Of a stretch of DNA of 64,000 nucleotides, positions 1-9,209 are shown piece by piece. The notes beneath the pieces were generated by a model, which saw nothing but the letters and a program-made list of their open reading frames with translations, did not search any database and had not been told where the DNA came from. Within the stretch, counting starts at the first letter, position 1; every line of letters starts with the position of its first letter. The stretch comes from Psococerastis gibbosa. Lineage: Eukaryota > Arthropoda > Insecta > Psocodea > Psocidae. The stretch lies in contig OZ020485.1 in the NCBI GenBank assembly GCA_963971405.1, positions 50,961,469 through 51,025,468 of the forward strand, given 5' to 3'. Made by a program: the position numbers and the translations under genes.

Positions 1-570
1 CACTGCATCAAGTCCAACTAAACCTCAAACAAGCCTAAAAACAATTTACCATTCGACATGTTATTCGGAGCCATGCTTAGGTCCGGTCCCACCATTGCAT
101 GAGAAGTATCAGTATCGGGAATACTGGACGGCACCGCCATTTAACAATGCATGGCGGTATACCTTGTCGAGACTTTTCAAGGGATGATAAGATAAGCCTA
201 AATCTATTGTGGTTCAATACAAAAGCTCAGGCTGAAGAAATAACCTTCAAGTATACCGGATTGCAATTCTTCCACTCTAAAATTATAAAGACCAACTTTA
301 ATCATCGATCAATCAGAATGTTACAAATATAATCATGTCCTACACAATTATCCAAGCTTTGGGATATCGTAAAACGTGGCAGCAGAGTAATTTGCATGCA
401 TCCTACAAAAATGAGATTCTTACTACAAATTTAAATTAGTGGACAAACCTGGTAACCTGGTGAAACACAACACACGAGGAAAAAAGCCAGGAGTAGCACG
501 TTACAATTTGCAACCAGGAGAAACTCAATGTCTACCCTCTTTTCTCTACTCTTTTCACACAATAGGCTTA

Positions 571-872
571 CCAAATATTAAAATTATAATATTCAGGCAA
601 AAATTTAAAAAAAAAATGTCGATACTAACATCTGTTGCTCATGATATTAACTATTTAAACCAATAATTAATTATAGTAGAATTTAAATTGCCGCGGCGTT
701 CTAGAGAGTAGACACTTTGCCAAACATTAAATTAAATTTTTCAGACACAAAGAAAAACAAAAAATTGTAAGCTTACAATACCAGTTGTTGATGATGTTAA
801 ATATTTATTATAATAATTAAGAATATTAAAATTACCACAGCGCGGCGTTTTAGAGCGTAGATACGTATCACG
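571..872. repeat. Two-unit tandem duplication, period about 150 bp
   Basis: Two diverged units lie head to tail. Each has an AT-rich body and ends in a short GC-rich motif, GCGGCGTT, at 693-700 and again at 842-849, a spacing of 149 bp. The upstream AT-rich parts also align. No coding potential is visible. Bases 1-570 hold nothing I recognise. Confidence 0.7.
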
Positions 873-919
873 GCTACACCATGCTCACACACTACCGTCT
901 TGCACCACACCGCGGGTAC

Positions 920-1115
920 TACTGAGGTGCTGTGACTGACCTCAGACCCACGGGAACGGCCGAACGCTTCAGCGAACGCCTAGCAGCCTGAAGGGCGCAC
1001 ACCCACCCACTGCAATGGGGATGGAACATTCGGCAATAGGCAGCACTGCACTGAGATGCTGTGACTAACCTCGGGAACGGCCGAACGCTTCACCGAACGC
1101 CTGAAGGGCCTACCG
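920..1115. repeat. GC-rich internal duplication
   Basis: A GC-rich island in AT-rich DNA. A segment beginning CTGAGGTGCTGTGACTGACC near 921 returns near 1049 with few changes, and both copies continue into GGGAACGGCCGAACGCTTCA and a CGAACGCCT..GAAGGGC end. It could be a decayed mobile element end. There is no ORF of note. Confidence 0.65.
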
Positions 1116-1208
1116 CCCCAAGGAGGTCGCTCACCCTGCACCTACTGGCATGGTCATGAACCATGATCATGAGCGTGACAATAATTTGTTTTTGTAAATG
1201 GCCCTTCT

Positions 1209-1210
<2 letters not shown>

Positions 1211-1243
<33 letters not shown>
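1211..1243. repeat. Poly-T tract
   Basis: An uninterrupted run of about 33 T. It could be the tail of a minus-strand retrotransposed sequence or a simple repeat. The bases from here to about 2060 show no gene. Confidence 0.9.
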
Positions 1244-1244
<1 letters not shown>

Positions 1245-2068
1245 GAACTAACTCTCGTCTCTACATTATTTTGGCTTATTGGTTACTTTCACTTGCACAG
1301 CTTTTTTTTCGTTGTGGATAGCTATATAATGTACTGTATAATAATTGTACATCATTATACCAACAGCATATTACTAGTACATTAATTTGTGGTAGGGGGC
1401 CCCATATGAATTTGAAACAGTTTAGAATATTACAATAATATGATATTTAAAAAATGGTTGTAAAAATGCAAGAAAACAAAAAAGAAGGGAGCTGGTTCTA
1501 CATTTCGTTGCATGGTTATAATGTGCAACATAACCTTGTGACTCAGAAGCTAAGTATTGAATACATGATTTTTTTTCTATGTAGTTTATTTCTTTGGCAG
1601 AGACAGGCGACCTGCTGAAAATAAGTGATTTTAAATAATGCGTGTGAATAATGGGTCGGCGCCTGTGAGTGACAAAGACTGCCAAACATTCAGCTGTTTT
1701 TAACATGATTCATGTGTGATTTATTGAGTTCTATTATACTTTACATCTCTGATCCAATATTAACCTGTTCATAAATCATGATTTTGTCCCTAAGTCCATA
1801 AGAGCTCCCGAAAGGTATAAAACATTACAGCAATTATTTATTAATCAGCCCTTTTACACACTCCAATATTCTATCCATTTGAGTCGAAGAAAAATGAAAA
1901 ATTCAGATTCAAATCGTATACTTCAACACTTAGACCACTCAAGACACGCCATGTTAAAATTTCCGAGATACCAACATAAAATGATGTCAGACACTGGCAA
2001 AAGCACTCGGGTGACCAGATTACCTAGCACCAAAGTCTCTGTTGCTAAGTAATTGACAACAAGTAAAT

Positions 2069-2390
2069 CTTGGAACCACTGAGTACAGGTTATATACTGA
2101 AAGCAGCACAAGAAGCAAACATAATTAATTATAAACGTAGAATAGTGAGAAAACATCAAATAAAAACAATAAAAACTTGCCGCCTAAATAGAGTCTACAC
2201 TAGAAGCTTACTGCTAGTTTTTGCAATGAATTGATTACCTGTGGAAGCTAATTCTTTTTTGGAATCGCTGAGTGCAATTAATTATAATCCGCACGAGAAG
2301 CAACCATAATTAATTTAAAATGTGGAATAGTCAGAAAACTTGAAATTAAAACATTACAGAACCATGCGGTTTAAATAGCCCTTAGGACTT
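2069..2390. repeat. Tandem duplication, period about 185-200 bp
   Basis: The segment from TCTTGGAACCACTGAGT near 2069 reappears as TTTTGGAATCGCTGAGTG near 2257. Both copies carry AAGCAAACATAATTAATT-type and GGAATAGTCAGAAAAC-type blocks and end in a TTTAAATAGCCC-like block. It is non-coding. Confidence 0.65.
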
Positions 2391-2419
2391 AGTCCATATA
2401 ATACTTTATTTGTTATTTA

Positions 2420-3007
2420 TTGCTTTCCAATTTATACGTAGTATAAGGAAAGCTATGTGATGGTCCAAATTTTCGATTCCGAGATTTCAACGGATTTACA
2501 CCTTTTGAGGTCCCACGAACCAAAAAAAAATGTTTTTTTACGAAATGTCTGACTGTCTGTCGCTTTGCCTGTCTGTCTGTTCATCAATTTCCGGGCAAAC
2601 TACTCGGTCGATTTTGATGAAATTCGGCATGTAGATTCAAAAAAATCATACCTCGAGACCATTTATTTTTATTTTGGGCTAACTCAATTTGGGGGGGTTT
2701 TTATTTTCAAAAAACTCCAAAAAAACGTCTAAAAAAATTATTTCTCAAAAACGGCTCCAACGATTTCTTTTAAATTCACACGTATTGTAGTCGTTATTAA
2801 TGTTAAAAAAATGCGGGGGTCGCTTGCCCCTTGATAGTTTGCTTCTGGGGGTAAAAAAATAAAAATAACTAAATCTTAATGAAAAATGACAAAAAAATAA
2901 TTTTTCTGCGAAACCGAAAATTATTTACCATAAAATTATTCATTTTCCCTATCTACTAATTTTGATAAATTGGAAAGCATGTTCGAGTAAACTCGAACCG
3001 GTTCTTT
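2420..3007 (+). mobile_element. Family A hairpin-ended element, internally deleted copy
   Basis: One of several copies in this window of an element with GCTTTCCAATTTAT at the start and ATAAATTGGAAAGC near the end, followed by a terminal hairpin (GTTCGAGT/ACTCGAAC) and GGTTCTTT. This copy lacks the roughly 300 bp middle section present in the copies near 6.2 and 39.5 kb. The 5' end also folds on itself (GCTTTCC...GGAAAGC). No transposase is encoded, so it is non-autonomous. Confidence 0.8.
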
Positions 3008-3999
3008 ATGTTGCCATGCCAACATAAAAAATCTGTGATGTGACGTCATCTGCTGGCAAAAGATAAACATACTGTCGGTCCCCAACTTTTTCATGCAGTG
3101 CATCTAATTCTAGAATGCCGTGTCTCGAGTATTATATGGTCTAAGCTTCAACACAAATATTCCAAATATTCCTTCGACCGAATAAATATTAGTGTGAAAT
3201 TAGGGCCATTATAAAAGTTTTACAAATCTAAGTTGTAGATTACTACTAGTGTCTTAAGTAGTTTACTTATTTTTTGCAAAGTTTTTTAAAGTAGCACTGA
3301 AGTTTTTATTTTATGTCCAACTTAAGTTTTACCAATCAACCACTTTTCTAAAAAAAACTTGTAATAGTCTAGTTTAGAGTCTAAAATACTAGTAGTTATC
3401 TAAAACGTAGAAAAAAGACGTTGACAACTTTTGTATTACATTAATAAAAAAAATTAAAATGTATCAGGTTTTTGAGTGACCAGTATGACTCCAACATTTC
3501 CTCATAAGGGTATTGCAATACAACATCAGGCGATACTAATGCCAAGATGGCTACAATTAAAATGATGTAGACCTACCACCACTTCCTAAAGACCATACCT
3601 GATACGCTGCCGGCCAGCGGGGAGGTTCAGAGAAGACAACAGCAGAACAACCAGGTATGGCGCAGGAAATACCTGACCTTGTGAACCTGACAATCATACA
3701 GATCCAAGCAGCAGATAAGGCGACACCCTCTGACAACAGACCGCGTCATCACCAACAGATTTCCCGCACGATATGTCAAAACACCCGCCATTAAGCAGTA
3801 AACGCTAATACCCACCTTAAGACGTGTCACTCAGTATAAGTTTTATTGCGCATTTATGAATAAGGCAAAAGATTATATTGTATACAGTATGACTACTAGG
3901 TCGCGTTCCCATAAATATCCCAAGTAGGAAATAGTCCAGTAATATGAATGTACCAAGTGATAGGTAAGCAATGAAGTCGGCGAATGGCAGAGTCAGTGG

Positions 4000-4100
4000 C
4001 GTAACGATAGGTATACTAGGGGGCAGGGGTCCCGAAAAAGGGTAAAGCGGCTCACTCATGGACGCACGCATTTTTAAATGGGGGGGGGGGGGCAAGAGTG
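4000..4100 (+). repeat. Fragment of the GTGGCGTAACG / poly-G element
   Basis: It starts with CAGTGGCGTAACGATAGG and runs through CTCATGGACGCACGCAT into a G12 tract at about 4081-4092. The same opening and the CATGGACGYACGCAT block recur at 7224-7330, and the opening recurs on the minus strand near 63770-63790. It is probably one end of an older transposon, perhaps the hAT relative whose coding fragment lies at 5.6-6.0 kb. Confidence 0.6.
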
Positions 4101-4589
4101 TTTAAATGTTTAATTAATTGTTTTGTTATAAAGTATGTATGTTAACTATTTTTTGTGTAATTTGACGCCCCTAGGCAATGTGGCGCCCGTAAAGATTGCC
4201 CCTAGCTCCGGCTGCCTCTAAACACAGTTGCAATAGTATAGGTACAGGATATAGGTACGGGTAACGTCCAGCTGTGAACCAACTAGATTAGGCCTACTTC
4301 AGCCCTTTTTCATAAACACCTAGGCCTCTATAATGTACGCGCGGCACTAATCACGTCCAGAAAATAAGCATAAAAAAAAATTTCAAGGATATAGAATGTT
4401 GAAATACTAGTATTATTTAACTAAAACCTGTCATTGAAATCAGATCTTCGATATATATAAATACTAGTTAAAAAATCTTAATTGCAAATTAATGGCAGAA
4501 TGCAGTGCACATTTTGCAATAACTGACATAATACAACACTCTATGCTCATCCATACTACTCCAAGGGCAGTGCTTTATACAGTATGACT

Positions 4590-4857
4590 GTAGTCAGAAT
4601 GGCGTAGAGGTAACGACTCGGACTATCATCCAGAAGGTGACTGGTTCGAGTCCCACCCGAATGCCAAAATTTTCTAGTGGTACAATTATTTATCTTCTGA
4701 CTACCATGCTTCGGAGGGCATGTAAAGCCGGCGGTCCCGGCAGTCTTCCCTGACTGTCGATAGGTTAAACAGGAGGCTGTTGATGCAACCTGAAAACTCC
4801 TGTACCACGGGTAGTACCACCCCGACACGAATTTACTTTTTATTTACTTTACAGTAT
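4590..4857 (+). mobile_element. tRNA-derived SINE with shared core domain
   Basis: The head has a Pol III A box-like TGGCGTAGAGGTAACGA and a B box-like GGTTCGAGTCC. The body contains ATGCTTCGGAGGGCATGT, also found in SINEs near 29.3 and 39.4 kb that have different heads. The tail is AT-rich (TTTACTTTTTATTTACTTTA). Confidence 0.75.
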
Positions 4858-5035
4858 GACTTCTAGTTCTATATAGGATAGATGGGACATTCGAGTCCAC
4901 CAAAACTATTTATTAAATCTTGCTACGTCTTTTCAATGACTGGTCATTAGGAGACGTGGCCCCACAAGAGAAAAAGTTGAACATTTTGCTGGGAAAACCT
5001 CCCTTATAATTACTACTTACTACCACTGTAAAACA

Positions 5036-5080
5036 ACTTATACATGCTTCCCTATTTATGTATTAGAATAGTGAATGAGG
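5036..5080. repeat. Small terminal fragment of a family B element
   Basis: ACATGCTTCCCTATTTATG resembles the ends of the diverged family B elements near 40.6 kb. No further body is recognisable. Confidence 0.4.
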
Positions 5081-5315
5081 AGTGGCTATGACCATCCATG
5101 GCCCAGGGGGTATATATAGGCAGCGACTATTTCCCCTAATCTAAAGCATTAGATTGGTCAATGAAACAATTACATAGTTTAATTTCGGTAGGCGCACATG
5201 GCCGTACCCAGGAATTCTGAGAGGTCCTAAGTACAACAATGAAGTACACTTGTATAGCTTATGAATTCAAATTCCAAGAATAAGTAACTAATACACATGT
5301 TATACTATGCAAGTA

Positions 5316-5640
5316 AGGGTGCCCGGGGGTTTCCCCCAGTGAAAAAAAAATTGATAAGTATGCCCAAAATAGTGGAAATTTACAAATTTTGACAGCAGTA
5401 AGGTTCAAAATTTAACGACAAAGATTAATGGAACTGCAAACAGTGGGAAAAAGCAACAGTGGGGTTTTACGCAGTTTCGAATGGACGAAGATTCGAATGA
5501 ACCATGCAATTGCAAACAGGGGAACATTATGATAATAAAAGGGCAAGACAGTGGGATTTTACGCATTTTTACGAAGATTCTTATGAATACCCGCAAACGG
5601 TACCTCGGGGGAATCGAGGGATTTTCTTTAAATTAAAAAT
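5316..5640. repeat. CCCGGGGG module, first copy
   Basis: It contains GCCCGGGGGTTTCCCCC, then a short A-rich spacer, then ATGCCCAAAATAGTGGAAAT and a TTTGACA..AAATTT block. The same order recurs at 7380 and 7532, and in part at 5693, 6128, 7657, 7763 and 63660-63770. The modules flank a hAT transposase fragment and may be non-coding parts of that element. Confidence 0.6.
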
Positions 5641-5648
5641 ATTGGGGT

Positions 5649-5966
5649 TTATATGCAATTTAGGTTTTGTTTATATTTAATTGGAGACAGGAGGTTCCGG
5701 GGGTCTCCTCCGATGAAACTCTTTTGAAATACTGGGACTTCAAAACGTGAATATTCGCTGAAATCTCGAAATTGATACTTTCGGGCTTTCCTTACACTAA
5801 CGTTTAAATAGGAAAGCAAAAAAGGGCAACTGGTTAATGCAAATCGAGCGAATTTCTCCACATCAATGGCAACATCCCTATGCACATGCATCAAAGTCAA
5901 ACGGAAACCATTGAGCCTATTCTCGCTCATTCGCCATTTCAATACATTGTCTCGTAAATTCATCAA
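5649..5966 (-). pseudogene. hAT-type transposase C-terminal fragment
   Basis: An open stretch of about 105 codons on the minus strand. Its first half resembles the C-terminal dimerisation region of hAT-superfamily transposases: a SENRLNG motif followed by MHVHRD, an acidic/hydrophobic step and KFARFA. This matches the common arrangement RLN-L-L-IHRD...RFA near the end of many hAT proteins. The upstream catalytic part is absent; only a few compatible codons (MNLRDNVLKWRM) precede the motif. Reading after RFALTS looks non-homologous, so the true C-terminus is probably lost. It sits between GC-rich modules. The family call is from motif memory; a protein search against hAT transposases would settle it. 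Confidence 0.6.
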
Positions 5967-6183
5967 ATTAGCACGTTCATTTTTTTTCTTTACATAAAAA
6001 ATATGTTCATTGATTGTGATTTATGCGAAAAGAAATTTAAATACTCATTCAGTTTTAAATATTCTATTCTTAACAAAGTTGTAAATTTTTGTTCAAAACC
6101 TCATTTTATCGGGAGAGCGCTGATATTTCCCGGGGGGTTGCCCCGGTGAGTGACTGTATTCATATTATGTGTAAACCACCTTT

Positions 6184-7170
6184 TTGCTTTACAATTTATA
6201 CGTAGTATAAGGAAAGCTTCGTGATGGTCAAAACGTTTTGAGGTCCCAGGAACCCAAAAAAGTGGTTTTTACGAAATGTCTGTCTGTCGGACTGTCTGTT
6301 CGTCGATTTGTGGGCAAACTGCCCAGTGGATTTTTATGGAATTCGGCATGTTCTTTCGTAAAAATCATACCTCGGGAATTTTTTTTATATTTTGGGCTTA
6401 TTCTCAAAAAACTAAAAAAAAAAACTTTAAAAAAAATTATTTCTCAAAAACGGCTCCAACAATTTATTTGAAATTCACATATATTATAGCCCTTATTAAT
6501 AGTAATAAAATGCGGAGGGTCGCTTGCCCCTTGATAGTTTGCTTCGGGGGGTAAAAAAATAAAAGTAACTAAATTTTAATGAAAAATGACTAAAAAATAA
6601 TTTTTCTGCGAAACCTTTCCATCGATGATTTCTATCTTCACGCATGTTTTAGGTGTTAAAAAGAGTAACGAAACCGGACAGGCTGCTTTCCCAAAAAAGT
6701 GTTGGTTTTGGGCAAAAAAATGTTTTTTGAAAAAATGATAGAAAATTCACGCTCAAATGCATTGCGTGCCCTGCCATTATTACTGTGTGGTATTGTGTTG
6801 GTCTGACCGGTCTAGAATATGCAATGCCATCGATTAATTCAGTTCTTTAGGATAGGTGATATCCTAGGCGATTGCCAGAGGGGGTCCTTGGGTTCCGGAC
6901 CCCCCCCCCCCTTCCCAAATGGTTACAGCGTACACTAGATAGAATGGAGATTTAAAGATTTAAAGCGAACACTAGATAGAAACAGTTTTAAAGATTTTAA
7001 AGATTTGTTGAGGTTGCCTCACCTCCAGTGGCGTCAGGTGGACCCCCCCCCCCCCCCGAGATATCCGAAATTAAACCATAGGAAAATTATTTACCATGAA
7101 ATTACTTATTTTCTCTATCTACTAATTGATAAATTGGAAAGCATGTTCGAGTAAACTCGGACCAGTTCTT
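6184..7170 (+). mobile_element. Family A element, long copy
   Basis: It runs from TTGCTTTACAATTTATACG to the terminal AAACTCGGACCAGTTCTT, about 990 bp, and includes the middle section missing from the 2.4 kb copy. It has a C-rich tract near 6900 and a second near 7043. It shares with other copies the GTCTGTCTGTC microsatellite block, a CGCTTGCCCCTTGATAGTTT block and the terminal hairpin. There is no transposase. Confidence 0.8.
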
Positions 7171-7223
7171 ATATTTTGTATTCAGATAGATACGTTTAAC
7201 ACCGATCATTACTCCCCGGGCTG

Positions 7224-7800
7224 CAGTGGCGTAGCCAGACTTTTTTTGGGGGGGTCCAGTTTTCATGCAACATAATAAAAATAATAAAAATATGAAAGCC
7301 GTCCTCATGGACGTACGCATCTTCTAATTAGGGGCATGATCTTAATTTCCCTACCCGAGGGGTCGGGGGGCTGAAGGGGGGCCCGGGGGTCTCCCCGGGT
7401 AAGGTTGCTTGAATAAAAATAGGCCTGAAATTGTGGAGTTACACATTTTGATAAATATACGTCTTGTAACCTATTCTAATAATGTTTAAGTTTTACAGTC
7501 GAAGAATAGTAGACCTACTGCAAGATAGGGGGGCCCGGGGGTTTCCCCCGGGGGAATTATTTTGAAAAAGGATAGGCCCAAAATAGTGGAATTTACGCAC
7601 TTTGAAAACAGTTATGTTCGTATTTTACATATGATGAATAATACAGCTAACAAGGCTACCGTGGGGAATGTTTTTGAAAAGATAGGCCTGAAATAGTTTA
7701 TCGGCAATTTTTTTTTGATTTTGCAGACGATAACATTATTAAAAAAAAACTGGAGACAGGGGGACCGGGGTCCCCCCGGGATTTTTTTTGAATAAATATC
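7224..7800 (+). repeat. GTGGCGTAGCC element with CCCGGGGG modules
   Basis: It opens with CAGTGGCGTAGCCAGAC and a short G tract, followed by CATGGACGTACGCATCTTC, then at least two modules of the type GCCCGGGGGTCTCCCCGGG (7380) and GCCCGGGGGTTTCCCCCGGG (7532). Each is followed by TAGGCCYRAAAT(A/T)GTGGA. Partial modules lie at 7657 and 7763. The palindromic G/C blocks can fold. No protein is recognised. Confidence 0.6.
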
Positions 7801-8079
7801 CGGACCCAGCTCACACCCCCCCCCCCTTGGCTGCTGACTCGTTCGAAAAAAATTTGTAAAACGTTTAACACAAAAATAATTTTTGCATAGGGGCCTTCGC
7901 AGTTAGTACGACAATATAAAGCGTTCACCGGGCCAACTGTCAAGCACCAATTTACGATACGACAGCCAATGGCCTTGTGTCAGAGAGGTTACATATTCTT
8001 AGTTACAATTTTAATTCAATTGAATTTTTAAATTTTTGTACACTAGCCGACTGGAAAAAGTATTAGTTCAAATCAAATC

Positions 8080-8225
8080 TATTAAATTAAAACAACATTT
8101 ACATAACTTACAAATTACAAATGGAAGGGAGGCCCAAAGGACAAGTCCCGTGCTGCCCCCTCCCCCTTCCAAATATAAAAGTAAAAGCGAAATTAGTGTC
8201 TAAACAAATACAGGTAAAAAAAAGA
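8080..8225 (-). mobile_element. LINE 3'-end fragment (minus strand)
   Basis: On the minus strand this reads as a CCTTTGGGCCTCCCTTCCAT block followed by TTGTAA and an AT-rich tail. It matches the 3' end of the LINE relic at 13.7 kb, which has TTTGTCCTTTGGGCTCCCCT. It is non-coding. Confidence 0.55.
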
Positions 8226-8253
8226 ATGAAGAAAAAAATTAAAAGTTAATAAA

Positions 8254-8905
8254 AAGAACCGGTCCGAGTTTACTCGAACATGCTTTCCAATTTATCTAAA
8301 TTAGTAGATAGAGAAAATGAGTAATTTCATGGTAAATAATTTTCCTATGGTCAAATTTCCGATATCTCGAGGGGGCGGGGGGGGGGGGGGGGGGGTTGTC
8401 CATCTAACGGCACTGGAGGTGAGGTAGGTCAGACCAACACACTACCACACAGGAATAATGGCAGAGCGCGCAATGCATTTGAGTGTGAATTTTCTATCAT
8501 TTTGTGAAAAAAAAAACATTTTTTTGCACAAAACCAAATAGTTTTTTGGGAAAGTAACCTGTCCGGTTTCGTTACTCAATTTAACACCTAAACCATGCTT
8601 GAAGGTAGAAATCATCGATAGAAAGGTGTCGCAGAAAAATTATTTTTTGGTCATTTTTCATTAAAATTTAGTTATTTTTATTTATTTTTTTACCCCAGAA
8701 GCAAACTATCAAGGGGCAAGCGACCCACCGCATTTTGCCAACATTAACGACAACTACAATACATGTGAATTTAAAAGAAATCGTCAGAGCCACCACTTTA
8801 TTTGGTTCCTGGGACCTCAAAACGTGTAATTCCGTTGAAATCTCGGAATCGAAAATTTGGACCGTCACAAAGCTTTCATTATACTACGAATAAATTGGAA
8901 AGCAA
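8254..8905 (-). mobile_element. Family A element, minus-strand copy
   Basis: Complete at both ends: AAGAACCGGTCCGAGTTTAC on the left and ATAAATTGGAAAGCAA on the right. It has a long G tract near 8370-8395. The right third encodes the same short minus-strand peptide start (MTV(Q/E)[17 protein letters not shown]) seen in other copies, probably only because the DNA is copied. Confidence 0.8.
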
Positions 8906-8984
8906 TAATTGTGCAGGCATGACTTAAAATAGACCAGGATTATGGTACGAGGGCTTTCTCTGTTACTATTACTCTCCCTGTAGC

Positions 8985-9207
8985 GTGTACACTGTAGTAT
9001 TATATGGTATATCTAACACTGACATAAAATTAACTTTGGTTGAAGAAGTAACCTCCACGTTATAACCGAAATTATAGGATATGGAAAAAACTGGGCTTGG
9101 CGGGATTCGAACCCACGATCTACGCCTAACCAGAGCGTAGGGGCATGGGGCTTGTGGTGCAGCGGTTAAGACGACGCAAATCCTCTAATTTCGGCTGTAG
9201 CGGGTGG
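8985..9207. mobile_element. tRNA-derived SINE pair, head to head
   Basis: The left part (8985-9140) is on the minus strand. It matches 27665-27850 over most of its length and contains GGGATTCGAACCC, the complement of a B box. The right part (about 9150-9207) is on the plus strand with an A box-like TGGTGCAGCGGTTAAGACG and no clear B box. So two related tRNA-like heads face each other. Confidence 0.7.
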
Positions 9208-9209
9208 TT

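Noticed and set aside
6895..6915. Long C and G tracts as separate features
   Set aside because: They recur at set positions within family A copies or next to the GTGGCGTAACG motif, so they are part of those elements.
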